18,703 nucleotides of DNA from Actinomycetota bacterium (lineage in GTDB: Bacteria > Actinomycetota > Actinomycetes > Streptosporangiales > Streptosporangiaceae). Below are positions 6,587 through 14,785 of this stretch, in pieces; the first letter of the stretch is position 1; each line of letters opens with the position of its first letter. The stretch spans positions 20,594 through 39,296 of the forward strand of contig PLIQ01000215.1 in NCBI GenBank assembly GCA_003140115.1. Reading direction: 5' to 3'. The position numbers and the translations under genes were made by a program. The notes under the pieces were generated by a model. It saw only the letters and a program-made list of their open reading frames with translations. It was not told the origin of the DNA and searched no databases.

Positions 6587-9500
6587 GCCCCGCCCTGGTC
6601 TGAGGCCGTCGCGCGGAGCTCGCGTGGCCGCCTGCCGCCGAGCAGCCCGTAATACAGCCGCAGAGAGTCGGTCACCATCCGGTCGACGCCGAACCGGTCG
6701 CGCACGAGAGCCCGGCCCTCAGCCCCCAGCTCGGTCGCCAGGCCGGGGTCGGCCAGCAGTATCAACATAGCCTCGGCTAGGGTCTCCGGGTCGCCGGGGC
6801 GGACGAGGATGCCTCCCCCATGGTTGAGGATCTCCGGCACGCCACCCACCGCGGAGGCGATCACCGGGCGGCCGTGCGCGAGGCTCTCGAGCACGGCGTT
6901 CGGCATGCCTTCGGTCAAGGACGGCAGGACCGTGAATGAGCAGTCGGCCAGCAGGGAGGGAACGTCGGCTACCGAGCCCAGGAAATCGACCTCCTCGTCG
7001 ATGCCGAGCTCGCGAGCCTGGGCCCGCAGCGCCTGCGCCGCGGGTCCCGAGCCCACGAGCTGCAGCCGGGCCGCCACCGTCGGGAGCGCGGCCCGGACCT
7101 GTGCGAACGCGGTGAGAGCGACGGCGTGGCCCTTATAAGGGTAGAGGTTGGCCACGATAACGATGCGCTGCGGCGCTCCGCCCGGGGGCGCGACCTCTGC
7201 CGGCAACTGCACCCCGTTGCGGATTACGACGGCCTTGCGCCGTGGCAGGCCAGAGCGGGCGATGGCATCTTCCATCACCGCGGCCGAGTTGCAGACCACG
7301 GCTTTGGCGAGACGATCGCAGGCCCGCTCCCACGGAAAGAGCAGCCGGATCCGGCTGGCGGCGGCGGTGAGGCTCCGCCGCGAGCTGACGACCACCGGCG
7401 CGCCGACGCTACGCGCGGCCGGCACGCCGATCAGGTAACCCCAGTACAGGAAGCAGTGGACGACGTCGGGCGATGCCTCCCGCAGGACGCCGCGCAGCCG
7501 CCGGACGGCCGGCAGCAACTCATCCCTCAGCCACCACGGCCGGAACACCAGCGACCGGTGCAGGCTGGGAAAGCCGATCTCGGCCACACGGATTCCCGCG
7601 GCGCGCGCCGCGGCGCTCTGGTGACCCGCCCTGACCAGGCAGATGGCCGTCACCTGGTGGCCACGGGCGGCCAGGGCCGAGCCAAGCAGCAGGATCTGCC
7701 CCTCCGTCCCACCGCGGTTCAAGGTGCCGACCACGAAGGCCACCCGGAGCGGGTCGTCGTCCCTGACCCGCGGCCGGGCTTGCCGTCGGGCGAGGATCAC
7801 GTACGATAGCGCGAGCGCCGCGTAGCAGACCGAGGACGCGATGCTCGAGCCGCGGATGCCGATCCGGGGCAGGAGAGCGACGTTCAGGGCGACGTTGACG
7901 CAGAGCACACCGAGGCCCAGCACGGTCAGGACAGCCGCCCGCCCCTCCTTGAGCAGCATCGCCAGCAGCGGCCGGGTCGCGCCGAGGGCGACTATACCGG
8001 GCAGCAGCAGGCGCAGCGCGGGGGCGGCGCCGACGAACGCGGAGCCGTACACGACGCGGATCGCTAGCGGCGCCAGCAGCCAGGCCGCCGCCGCCGCGCT
8101 CATGGATATCCAGAGGCTTCGCCGGACCATCGCGAAGCTGAGCCGGTGCCCGTCTCCTGAGGACGCCCGCACCTGATGCGGTACCAGGGCGGCGGCCAGT
8201 GGAGCGGTCACCAGCCAGAGCATCTCGGCGATGGTCGTGGCGAGCGTGTACAAGCCGAGCTGCCTGTACCCCGCGAACCCGCGCACCAGCACCTGATCCA
8301 CCCGCAGCACCAGATAGAAGATGGCCTGCGCGCCGTAGGCCTTCACGCCGAACGCCACGGACCGCCAGAGCAGGTCGCGATCGGGCCGCAGGCATACCAG
8401 CCCGGCCCGGCGGCAGGCCAGCAGCAGCAGCAGCCAGGTGGAACCGTTGAGCAGCCACTGCAGCATCAGCACGCGAAACGGGGTCAGCTCGTGCAGGCCA
8501 AACAGGACGCCGACCGCGGCCGCCTGCACAGCGGCGCCGATCCAGGACGCGTGGGCCGTAACCACCAGCCGGCCATCGATCTGGAGCAGGCTCGCCCAGT
8601 ACAGGCTCATGAGCGCAATCGGCACGAGCCCGGCCGGGAGAACGAGCCACCACAGTGGCAGGCCGCCGGTCGTGCGCGGGTAGATGACGACGACGATGGC
8701 CAGACCAGCCCAGCACAGGCCGCCAAGGAGCACGCTGACCACCGTCGCGTTCGCCCACATACGTCGCAGGTCCTGACCCTGGCTCGCCAGGCGGATCTGC
8801 GCGAACTCCAGCCCGATGTGCCCGAATGCCACCATGATCCCGAGGATGGCGACGGGATAGGCATAAAGGCCGCGGCCGACGGGGCCAAGCGAACGCGCGA
8901 TCAGTGCGCTGGCGGCGAATCCGACCGCGTTGGCCAAGATCCACAGGCCCATGACGTGCACGCCGGTGGAGGTGGCCCGGGCGAGTCCCGAGGCGATTTC
9001 CCGCTCCTCAGCGACACCGCGGTCCAGTTGCCTGGGCCAGGCCACGGACGGGCCGGGTCGCGCGCCGAGCCTGCGGGCGGTGTCATGCGCGAAAGCCAGC
9101 GGCCTGAAGTCCCCGCGAACGTACAGCGCGGGAACCACCAGCAGCAGCAGCGCCAGCCCCGGCAACGGGAACACACGCGCCTGCACAAGCACGGCGACAG
9201 CCACGACGCAGGCGCCGGCGGCCGTCCAGGCCTGGGCCAGCTGCGGGCGCCGGGCGAAGGCGTACAGGCCCACCACCAGCAGCAGGAGCTCCACTGTGTA
9301 GCGCTGCCTGAAGAACCCCTGGTTCTGGAACACGACCGCGTAGAGATACAGGTACACCAGTGCGGATATCACGACGCCCTTCGCGGCCCACGGTCCCCGC
9401 CGGATGAGCTCCCAGCAGCCGAACGCCACGGCCGGCAGCATCAAGATCCACACGATCATGCCTGGATAAAGCGCGCGGTATACCGTGTCGGTCGCCGGGT

Positions 9501-10380
9501 TGAACGCCCACGGAAACGGCCCGAGCAGCGAACGAAGCACGCTGGTGACGGACGGGGTGAAACTTGCCGTCACGGGACCGTTGCCGAGCGAGAGCGATGC
9601 GTCGCCGGCCAGTGTGGACTTCAGCAGGTGCACATACCTAGCCGCCAGCACGACCGAGACGAGCGCCAGGACCGGAAGCCCCACGAACAGGACGCTCATC
9701 CGGGTCCCGGCCGATACTGCGGGTCCGTGACCCCGGATGCGGCCCCGCAGCAGCCTAACGACCGGGACCACCATCATGATCAGGCAGACGAGCGCCAGAA
9801 CGGGACGGGACATGAAGCCCACCGCGATGAGGGCGGTCGCGGCCGCCAGGCGCCTCATCGTCAGCGGCCGCAGCGCGATCGCCGCCATCGCCAGCAGCAG
9901 CGCCGTGAGCGGGCCGTCCTTCAGGCCGCTGGTGCCCCAGAAGACCGCGTTGGGATACAGGGCCGCGAGCCACGCCGCGCGGACGGCGAGACGACGCCCG
10001 CCCAGAGCGTCGCCGATGGCGGCCGCGGCGGGAACCGACAGCGCGGACAGCAGCGCGGCGACGACCTTCAGCACCACCCAGTGGTGGCCGAACACGTAGT
10101 ACACCACGGCAACCAGGACGTAGTACAGATAGGAGAGCGTACCGGCGTACGCGTACGAAGCCGGCGACGGGAACGTGTGCCTGGACCACTCCTGGGCGAG
10201 TGACCATCCGATCTGGTCATATCCTTGGTCGTCCAGAAACAGGAAGTTCCCGTGCAGGGCCTGGACGACGAGGACCGTGATCACGCGGACGGCCGCGCCG
10301 GTCACGAACGCGGTCTTCGCCAGCCGCCAGGCAGATGGCGCGGCGTTCTCCAGGCCGACCCGGCCCGCACGGGACGTCAT
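6541..10380 (-). CDS. Three-domain fusion: GT-C-like membrane protein, Wzx-like flippase, GT4 glycosyltransferase
   Basis: One uninterrupted frame encodes about 1279 residues. Domain 1 (about 22-440) is a multi-spanning membrane protein with an early acidic loop DDQGYD (50-55) and ALYPNAVFWGTSGLKDGPL (about 140-158), as in GT39/ArnT-like and polymerase-like proteins of polysaccharide loci. A hydrophilic linker follows (about 432-470). Domain 2 (about 472-867) is a Wzx/MOP-type flippase with ~12 membrane segments, beginning ANAVGFAASALIARSLGPVGRG. Domain 3 (about 877-1247) is a cytosolic GT-B enzyme: GGTEGQ (890-895) and the GT4 E-x7-E pair in EGMPNAVLE (Glu1157, Glu1165). ATG 10380 is chosen because it overlaps the asnB-like stop (ATGA); ATG 10404 is possible. 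Flippases and GTs are normally separate genes. Domain 3 resembles the GT4 at 12290. Frame continuity is observed; function of domain 1 (transferase or polymerase) is inference. Confidence 0.85.
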   Translation of the reverse strand: MTSRAGRVGLENAAPSAWRLAKTAFVTGAAVRVITVLVVQALHGNFLFLDDQGYDQIGWSLAQEWSRHTFPSPASYAYAGTLSYLYYVLVAVVYYVFGHHWVVLKVVAALLSALSVPAAAAIGDALGGRRLAVRAAWLAALYPNAVFWGTSGLKDGPLTALLLAMAAIALRPLTMRRLAAATALIAVGFMSRPVLALVCLIMMVVPVVRLLRGRIRGHGPAVSAGTRMSVLFVGLPVLALVSVVLAARYVHLLKSTLAGDASLSLGNGPVTASFTPSVTSVLRSLLGPFPWAFNPATDTVYRALYPGMIVWILMLPAVAFGCWELIRRGPWAAKGVVISALVYLYLYAVVFQNQGFFRQRYTVELLLLVVGLYAFARRPQLAQAWTAAGACVVAVAVLVQARVFPLPGLALLLLVVPALYVRGDFRPLAFAHDTARRLGARPGPSVAWPRQLDRGVAEEREIASGLARATSTGVHVMGLWILANAVGFAASALIARSLGPVGRGLYAYPVAILGIMVAFGHIGLEFAQIRLASQGQDLRRMWANATVVSVLLGGLCWAGLAIVVVIYPRTTGGLPLWWLVLPAGLVPIALMSLYWASLLQIDGRLVVTAHASWIGAAVQAAAVGVLFGLHELTPFRVLMLQWLLNGSTWLLLLLACRRAGLVCLRPDRDLLWRSVAFGVKAYGAQAIFYLVLRVDQVLVRGFAGYRQLGLYTLATTIAEMLWLVTAPLAAALVPHQVRASSGDGHRLSFAMVRRSLWISMSAAAAAWLLAPLAIRVVYGSAFVGAAPALRLLLPGIVALGATRPLLAMLLKEGRAAVLTVLGLGVLCVNVALNVALLPRIGIRGSSIASSVCYAALALSYVILARRQARPRVRDDDPLRVAFVVGTLNRGGTEGQILLLGSALAARGHQVTAICLVRAGHQSAAARAAGIRVAEIGFPSLHRSLVFRPWWLRDELLPAVRRLRGVLREASPDVVHCFLYWGYLIGVPAARSVGAPVVVSSRRSLTAAASRIRLLFPWERACDRLAKAVVCNSAAVMEDAIARSGLPRRKAVVIRNGVQLPAEVAPPGGAPQRIVIVANLYPYKGHAVALTAFAQVRAALPTVAARLQLVGSGPAAQALRAQARELGIDEEVDFLGSVADVPSLLADCSFTVLPSLTEGMPNAVLESLAHGRPVIASAVGGVPEILNHGGGILVRPGDPETLAEAMLILLADPGLATELGAEGRALVRDRFGVDRMVTDSLRLYYGLLGGRRPRELRATASDQGGAHGDGLTNSASIAWP

Positions 10381-12302
10381 GCCGGCAAGACGCCCGGACG
10401 GCATCCAGGCGGCGCGGCGGGGTGAACGGCGGGGGTATCTACGTATGCCCTATGCCACAGCTCGAACTGGATCAGCGCCCACAACAGCCGCGCATGATCA
10501 TGTCCCTGATCGTGCTCGGCGAGCATATTCGCGACGGCCTCGGGCCGGAACAGGCCGCGCGAGCGGGCCGTGGCGTCGGTGAGCACATCACGAGACAGGT
10601 CTCGGAAGCTGGTTCGCAGCCAGGCCGCCATCGGCACACCGAAGCCCTGCTTGCGCCGGGTGAGCAGCTCGCGTGGCAGCCACGGCTCCATCGCCTTCTT
10701 CAGCAGGAACTTCGTGGTTCCCCTGCGGAGCTTGAGATGAGCCGGCAGCCCGGCGGCCCACTCCATCAGATGATGGTCGAGAAAGGGGCACCGGGCTTCG
10801 AGCGAACACGCCATCGACGCGATGTCCAGCTTCACCAGGATGTCTCCTGGCAGGTAGGTATGGATGTCGACATCCATGACCCGGCCGGCCCGCGACGGCG
10901 CGAGGGAGGCCGCGAAGGCCTGGTCGATGAGCTGGTAGCTGTCGATCCCGCCGACCTGCTCGCGCAGGTCGTCCGTATAGATCTGCAGCTTCTGCTCCGG
11001 CGTGAAATACGACACGAGCCTGGCGTAGCGGCGGGAAGGCGGCTGGCCCAGCACATCGAGCGCCCGCGCCGCCTGGCGCATCCGTGGCCGGTCCCCGGCC
11101 GCGGCCAGCCGCGACGACAGGCCGCGCAGACCCGGACGGATGACGCTGGGTACCGGGAGCCGCCCGGCCGTGGCCAGGTAGCGCTGATATCGCTGATAGC
11201 CGCCGAAAAACTCGTCACCGCCGTCGCCGGTCAGCACCACCGTTACGTGTTGGCTGCTCAGTTCAGACACATAGAAGGTCGGAATCGCGGAGGCGTCGGC
11301 GAACGGCTCGTCGAAATGCCACGCCAGCGACGGCAGCACCTCGAGGGCCGAGGACGTCACGACATGCTCGTGGTGATCCGTGCCGTAGCGGCTAGCTACG
11401 ATCCGGGCGTAGGCCCGTTCGTCGAACATGGCGTCCTCGAAGCCGATGCAGAACGTCTTGACCGGCTCCGATGCGCTCCGCGCCATCGCGGCGACCACCG
11501 CGGAGGAGTCGACGCCACCCGACAGGAACGCGCCGAGCGGCCGCTCACTCATCAGCCGGATTCTGGTGGCCTCGAGCAGCAGTTCCCGCAGCCGCTCCGC
11601 GGCCTGCGCAACCGAGGTGACCGGCTCAGGCGGGGCAGCGGGCAAAGTCCAGTACCGGTGTGTCTCCACCCGCCCGTCCTGCCAGGTGAGTATGTGCCCC
11701 GGCGGCAGCTTGCGCACCTCCTGGTAGATGGACCACGGCGCCGGCACGTACTGATAGGTGAGGTAGTGATGCAGGGCGACCAGGTCCACCCGGCGCGCGA
11801 GGCCGGGATCGACCGCGAGCGCCTTGAGCTCCGAGCCGAACCATAGCGACCTGCCGTCGCAGCGCCAGTACAAGGGTTTCTTGCCCACCCGGTCCCGCGC
11901 CAGCAGCAGGCGCCCCCGCGCGGCATCCCAGACGGCGAGGGCGAACATGCCCCGGAGGTGGTCGACCAGCGAGTCCCCGTATTCTTCGTACAGGTGGGCG
12001 ATGCATTCGCTGTCCCCGTCCGTCACCATCCGGTGGCCCCGCCGTCGCAGCCCGGCCCGGAGTTCGGCGAAGTTGTAGATCTCACCGTTGAAGACCACCG
12101 CCACCGTGCGGTCCTCGTTGTATACCGGCTGCTGTCCCCCGGCCACATCGATGATCGCGAGCCTTCGCATGCCGAGCACGGCATGCGGGCCCTCGTGGTA
12201 GCCAGCGCCGTCCGGACCCCGGTGCGCGAGCACGTCACACATCCGGCGCACCAGGCCGGCATCGGGCTGTCCAGTGGACACGATTCCCGCTATGCCGCAC
12301 AC
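10377..12302 (-). CDS. AsnB-like glutamine-dependent amidotransferase (asparagine synthase family)
   Basis: This 641-residue protein has both AsnB halves. The class II glutaminase has the N-terminal nucleophile Cys2 (MCGIAGI), RGPDG (28-32) and FNGEIYN (71-77). The ATP-pyrophosphatase synthetase has the PP-loop SGGVDSS (261-267) and TGDGGDEFFGGY (358-369). All key residues are present. In a polysaccharide locus such proteins probably amidate a carboxyl group, for example a uronic acid or an amino-acid substituent, rather than make free asparagine; that is inference from context. GTG 12302 has GGAG five bases upstream, and the Cys must be residue 2, which fixes the start. It overlaps the upstream GT4 by 13 bases and the downstream fusion gene by four (ATGA), so all three form one operon. 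Confidence 0.9.
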   Translation of the reverse strand: MCGIAGIVSTGQPDAGLVRRMCDVLAHRGPDGAGYHEGPHAVLGMRRLAIIDVAGGQQPVYNEDRTVAVVFNGEIYNFAELRAGLRRRGHRMVTDGDSECIAHLYEEYGDSLVDHLRGMFALAVWDAARGRLLLARDRVGKKPLYWRCDGRSLWFGSELKALAVDPGLARRVDLVALHHYLTYQYVPAPWSIYQEVRKLPPGHILTWQDGRVETHRYWTLPAAPPEPVTSVAQAAERLRELLLEATRIRLMSERPLGAFLSGGVDSSAVVAAMARSASEPVKTFCIGFEDAMFDERAYARIVASRYGTDHHEHVVTSSALEVLPSLAWHFDEPFADASAIPTFYVSELSSQHVTVVLTGDGGDEFFGGYQRYQRYLATAGRLPVPSVIRPGLRGLSSRLAAAGDRPRMRQAARALDVLGQPPSRRYARLVSYFTPEQKLQIYTDDLREQVGGIDSYQLIDQAFAASLAPSRAGRVMDVDIHTYLPGDILVKLDIASMACSLEARCPFLDHHLMEWAAGLPAHLKLRRGTTKFLLKKAMEPWLPRELLTRRKQGFGVPMAAWLRTSFRDLSRDVLTDATARSRGLFRPEAVANMLAEHDQGHDHARLLWALIQFELWHRAYVDTPAVHPAAPPGCRPGVLPA

Positions 12303-13408
12303 CGGCGCTCCAGCAGCCCGGAGTAAATCTGGATGTGCCGGTCCACCATGGCCGCGACGCTGAGGTGTCCGCAGCTCCAGTTCCTGGCCGCCTCACCCAG
12401 CCGGACCGCCAGCCCGTGATCGGACAGGACCTGCCCGATCGCCACCGCGAGCGCTACCGGGTCGGCAGGAGGCACGATCAGGCCACGCCCTGCGAGCAGT
12501 TCAGGTGTCCCTCCGACGCGGGTGGCGACGACGGGCCGTCCCGCTGCCATCGCTTCCATGACGGCGTTGCTCATGCCCTCTCTCAGAGAGGGAAGCACCA
12601 CGACGTCCGCTCGCGCGAGCAGGGGCCGCACATCGTGGCATTGGCCGAGGAACCGGACGTCGATGCGCAACCCCGCTGCCTGGCGCTCCAGGGAATGGCG
12701 TTCCTGGCCCTCTCCGGCGAGCAGGAGCGTGCACGGGCGGCCGTCCCGTTGCAGACGGTCCATCGCCTCCAGCAGGTAACGGTGCCCCTTGCACCCTCTG
12801 AGGTTCGCCACGCAGAGCACGACGGGATCGGAAGTCTCGACGTCGGCGGGTGAAACCGCCGCGAAGGCCTGCTCGGGCAGGCCGTTGTAGACAACCTCAA
12901 CCTGGCCGACGCCTACTCGCTCGCGTCGCTCGGTGTCCGCTGCGACGGCTTCGGCGTTCGCGATGATCAGGTCGGTGATGCGAGTCGCCAGCCGTTCGGC
13001 GGCCAAGGCCACCGGGCGGCCCTCCTTGAAGTCCCCGAGGCTGCGCCGACCCGCCACGAAGACCGGGATCCGGGCCATCCGGGCGACCGGCGCGCCGACG
13101 ACATACGAACGAAACAGAAACGCGTGGACAATATCCGGACGTTCCCGGTGCAGACGTATTGTCATAGCTCCCAGCCGGGTGAAATTCGGCGGAGCCTGGC
13201 ATAGGTTCCGGAATCGGCGGAGTCCAATATCCACTACCCGGATACCGTCCCGCCGGAGCGCGTCTTCGTGGCATTTTTCGGTGTCACCGGACAGGACCCA
13301 GACACTGGTATCGATGCCCCGCTCGTGAAGGCCGCAGGCCAGCAGGACGACTTGCTTCTCAGTCCCCCCCATGCCGAGTTGCTCAATCATCAACACGACA
13401 CTTCTCAC
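12290..13408 (-). CDS. GT4-family glycosyltransferase
   Basis: This cytosolic GT-B enzyme, about 372 residues, would add a sugar to the lipid-linked intermediate. From the chosen start: MRSVVLMIEQLGMGGTEKQV with the glycine-rich acceptor loop (12-19), KGHRYLLEAM (about 207-216), and the nucleotide-sugar site EGMSNAVME (E277-x7-E285) followed by GRPVVATRVGGTPELL. The frame is open back to 13552. I chose GTG 13408 because it starts just before the first beta strand; GTG 13507 and GTG 13552 are alternatives, and none has a strong ribosome site. It is clearly related to domain 3 of the fusion protein: both have VH(A/C)FL, RRSL and LPSL-EGM. It is first in the operon with the amidotransferase and the fusion gene. 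Donor and acceptor unknown. Confidence 0.85.
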   Translation of the reverse strand: MRSVVLMIEQLGMGGTEKQVVLLACGLHERGIDTSVWVLSGDTEKCHEDALRRDGIRVVDIGLRRFRNLCQAPPNFTRLGAMTIRLHRERPDIVHAFLFRSYVVGAPVARMARIPVFVAGRRSLGDFKEGRPVALAAERLATRITDLIIANAEAVAADTERRERVGVGQVEVVYNGLPEQAFAAVSPADVETSDPVVLCVANLRGCKGHRYLLEAMDRLQRDGRPCTLLLAGEGQERHSLERQAAGLRIDVRFLGQCHDVRPLLARADVVVLPSLREGMSNAVMEAMAAGRPVVATRVGGTPELLAGRGLIVPPADPVALAVAIGQVLSDHGLAVRLGEAARNWSCGHLSVAAMVDRHIQIYSGLLERRCAA

Positions 13409-13531
13409 CGATGGCGGCGCGGGCCGCGAACTTCGGTCCCGGACTCGGGGCGCGCCTCCTCGGGCTCGGACACTATCTGTAATATATGATCCACGTAGAG
13501 TAATCACTGACCGACTGTACCCCAGGTAGGG
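13409..13531. promoter_or_regulatory. Divergent intergenic region between the two large operons
   Basis: This is the only spacer between the leftward GT4-amidotransferase-fusion operon and the rightward GT4-epimerase-methyltransferase operon, so it probably holds promoters for both. It contains an AT-rich patch around 13476-13506 (CTGTAATATATGATCC and TAGAGTAATC) that stands out from its GC-rich surroundings. I cannot place exact -35/-10 boxes. Confidence 0.4.
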
Positions 13532-14773
13532 ATGCCTGCGCAGGGATTGCACCTGGGGACGATCGGAGCACGAGAGGAGGGGTTGGGAAAATTGGGGGGG
13601 AACCCGGCGCTGCGCGTAATGCGGATTATGGCGCGCACGAACGTCGGAGGGCCCGCGCTGCAGGCCACGATTCTCATGCGGGAACTACCGGCTGACAGGT
13701 TCGAGCAGCGGCTGTACGCCGGCTCGCCGGCGGCCGGGGAAGCCGATTTTCTCGAACTCCGCGCGCCCGCCGTCCCCGTCTACCGAGTACCGACGATGAG
13801 CCGCAGTGTCAGGCTCGGCAATGACGCCCGCGCACTTGGATTCCTTGTGTCCGAAATGCGGAAGTTCCGGCCGCATATCGTGCACACCCATACCGCGAAG
13901 GCCGGTGTCGCCGGGCGCTTGGCGGCCATGATGACCCACGTTCCAGTTCGCGTTCACACCTTTCACGGGCATCTGCTTCATGGCTACTTCTCCGCCGTGG
14001 CGACCCGCGGTCTGGTCGTGGCGGAAAGCGCTCTCGCCCGGCATACCGACCGACTGGTCGCGGTGGGAGCCCAGGTCCGTGATGACCTGCTGGCCGCCGG
14101 AGTCGGCACTCCTGCCCAGTACGTCGTGGTGCCGCCTGGAACGTCACTCGGCCCGTTGCCCGACCGTTCGGTGGCACGGCGCGCACTGGGCGTGCCGCTA
14201 GATGCCGCGGTCGTCGCCTTCGTGGGACGGCTAACCCAGGTCAAGCGCCCCGACCGCCTTCTCGCGGTCGCTCAGGAGGTCAGCCGCGCCGTCCCCGGTA
14301 CCAGGTTCCTCGTCTGCGGCGATGGTGATCTCGCCGCAGACGTCCGGCATGCGGCCCGGCACGGTGACGGCGGCATCACGGCGCTCGGCTGGCGGGCCGA
14401 TGTGGAGACCGTTTACGCGGCCGCTGACCTCGTCCTGCTCACCTCCGACAACGAGGGAATGCCGGTGTCGCTCATCGAAGCGGCCCTGGCCGGCGTGCCC
14501 GCCGTCGCCACCGACGTCGGCAGCGTGGCCGAGGTCGTCGAGCATGAGGCCACCGGCATTCTCACCGACGCCAGCCACGAGGCGCTGGCCTGTGCGGTGA
14601 TCCGGCTGCTGGCCGACGAGGAACTACGCCGTGACATGGGCGCCCGCGCCCGTGTCCGGGCCGCTGCCCGGTTCGGCCCGGAACGGCTGGCGTCGGATAT
14701 CGAGCGGCTTTACGAGTCCATGGCACTTGCCCGCGGATTGCGGTCAGGCGCCCACACATCAAAGCGTGCCTGA
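13532..14773 (+). CDS. GT4-family glycosyltransferase
   Basis: This GT-B glycosyltransferase (413 residues from ATG 13532) has MRIMARTNVGGPALQ (30-44, acceptor loop), HTHTAKAG (118-125), GRLTQVKRPD (232-241) and the GT4 nucleotide-sugar motif NEGMPVSLIE (Glu308-x7-Glu316) followed by GVPAVATDVGSVAEVV. It would extend the lipid-linked oligosaccharide. The start is uncertain. ATG 13532 has only a weak AGG five bases upstream. TTG 13592 has a strong AGAGGAGGGG (13573-13582) nine bases upstream and lies closer to where homologues begin, giving about 393 residues. It is first in an operon with the epimerase and the methyltransferase. It is only distantly similar to the other two GT4 sequences here, so it probably makes a different linkage. 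Confidence 0.87.
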   Translation: MPAQGLHLGTIGAREEGLGKLGGNPALRVMRIMARTNVGGPALQATILMRELPADRFEQRLYAGSPAAGEADFLELRAPAVPVYRVPTMSRSVRLGNDARALGFLVSEMRKFRPHIVHTHTAKAGVAGRLAAMMTHVPVRVHTFHGHLLHGYFSAVATRGLVVAESALARHTDRLVAVGAQVRDDLLAAGVGTPAQYVVVPPGTSLGPLPDRSVARRALGVPLDAAVVAFVGRLTQVKRPDRLLAVAQEVSRAVPGTRFLVCGDGDLAADVRHAARHGDGGITALGWRADVETVYAAADLVLLTSDNEGMPVSLIEAALAGVPAVATDVGSVAEVVEHEATGILTDASHEALACAVIRLLADEELRRDMGARARVRAAARFGPERLASDIERLYESMALARGLRSGAHTSKRA

Positions 14774-14785
14774 GGAGTTCATGTG

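Noticed and set aside
8176..10203. Long plus-strand open frame (675 codons) opposite the fusion gene
   Set aside because: Its product is Gln/His/Arg/Gly-rich with no family character, and the minus strand encodes clear flippase and membrane domains. It is an artefact of high GC content.
10335..11846. Plus-strand open frame (503 codons) opposite the amidotransferase
   Set aside because: It is antisense to the conserved AsnB motifs and has no recognisable motif of its own.
13409..13552. Longer start for the leftward GT4 at GTG 13552
   Set aside because: The added ~48 residues are Arg-rich, lie outside the GT-B fold, cross the AT-rich spacer and would overlap the start of the divergent GT4. 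No ribosome site supports it.
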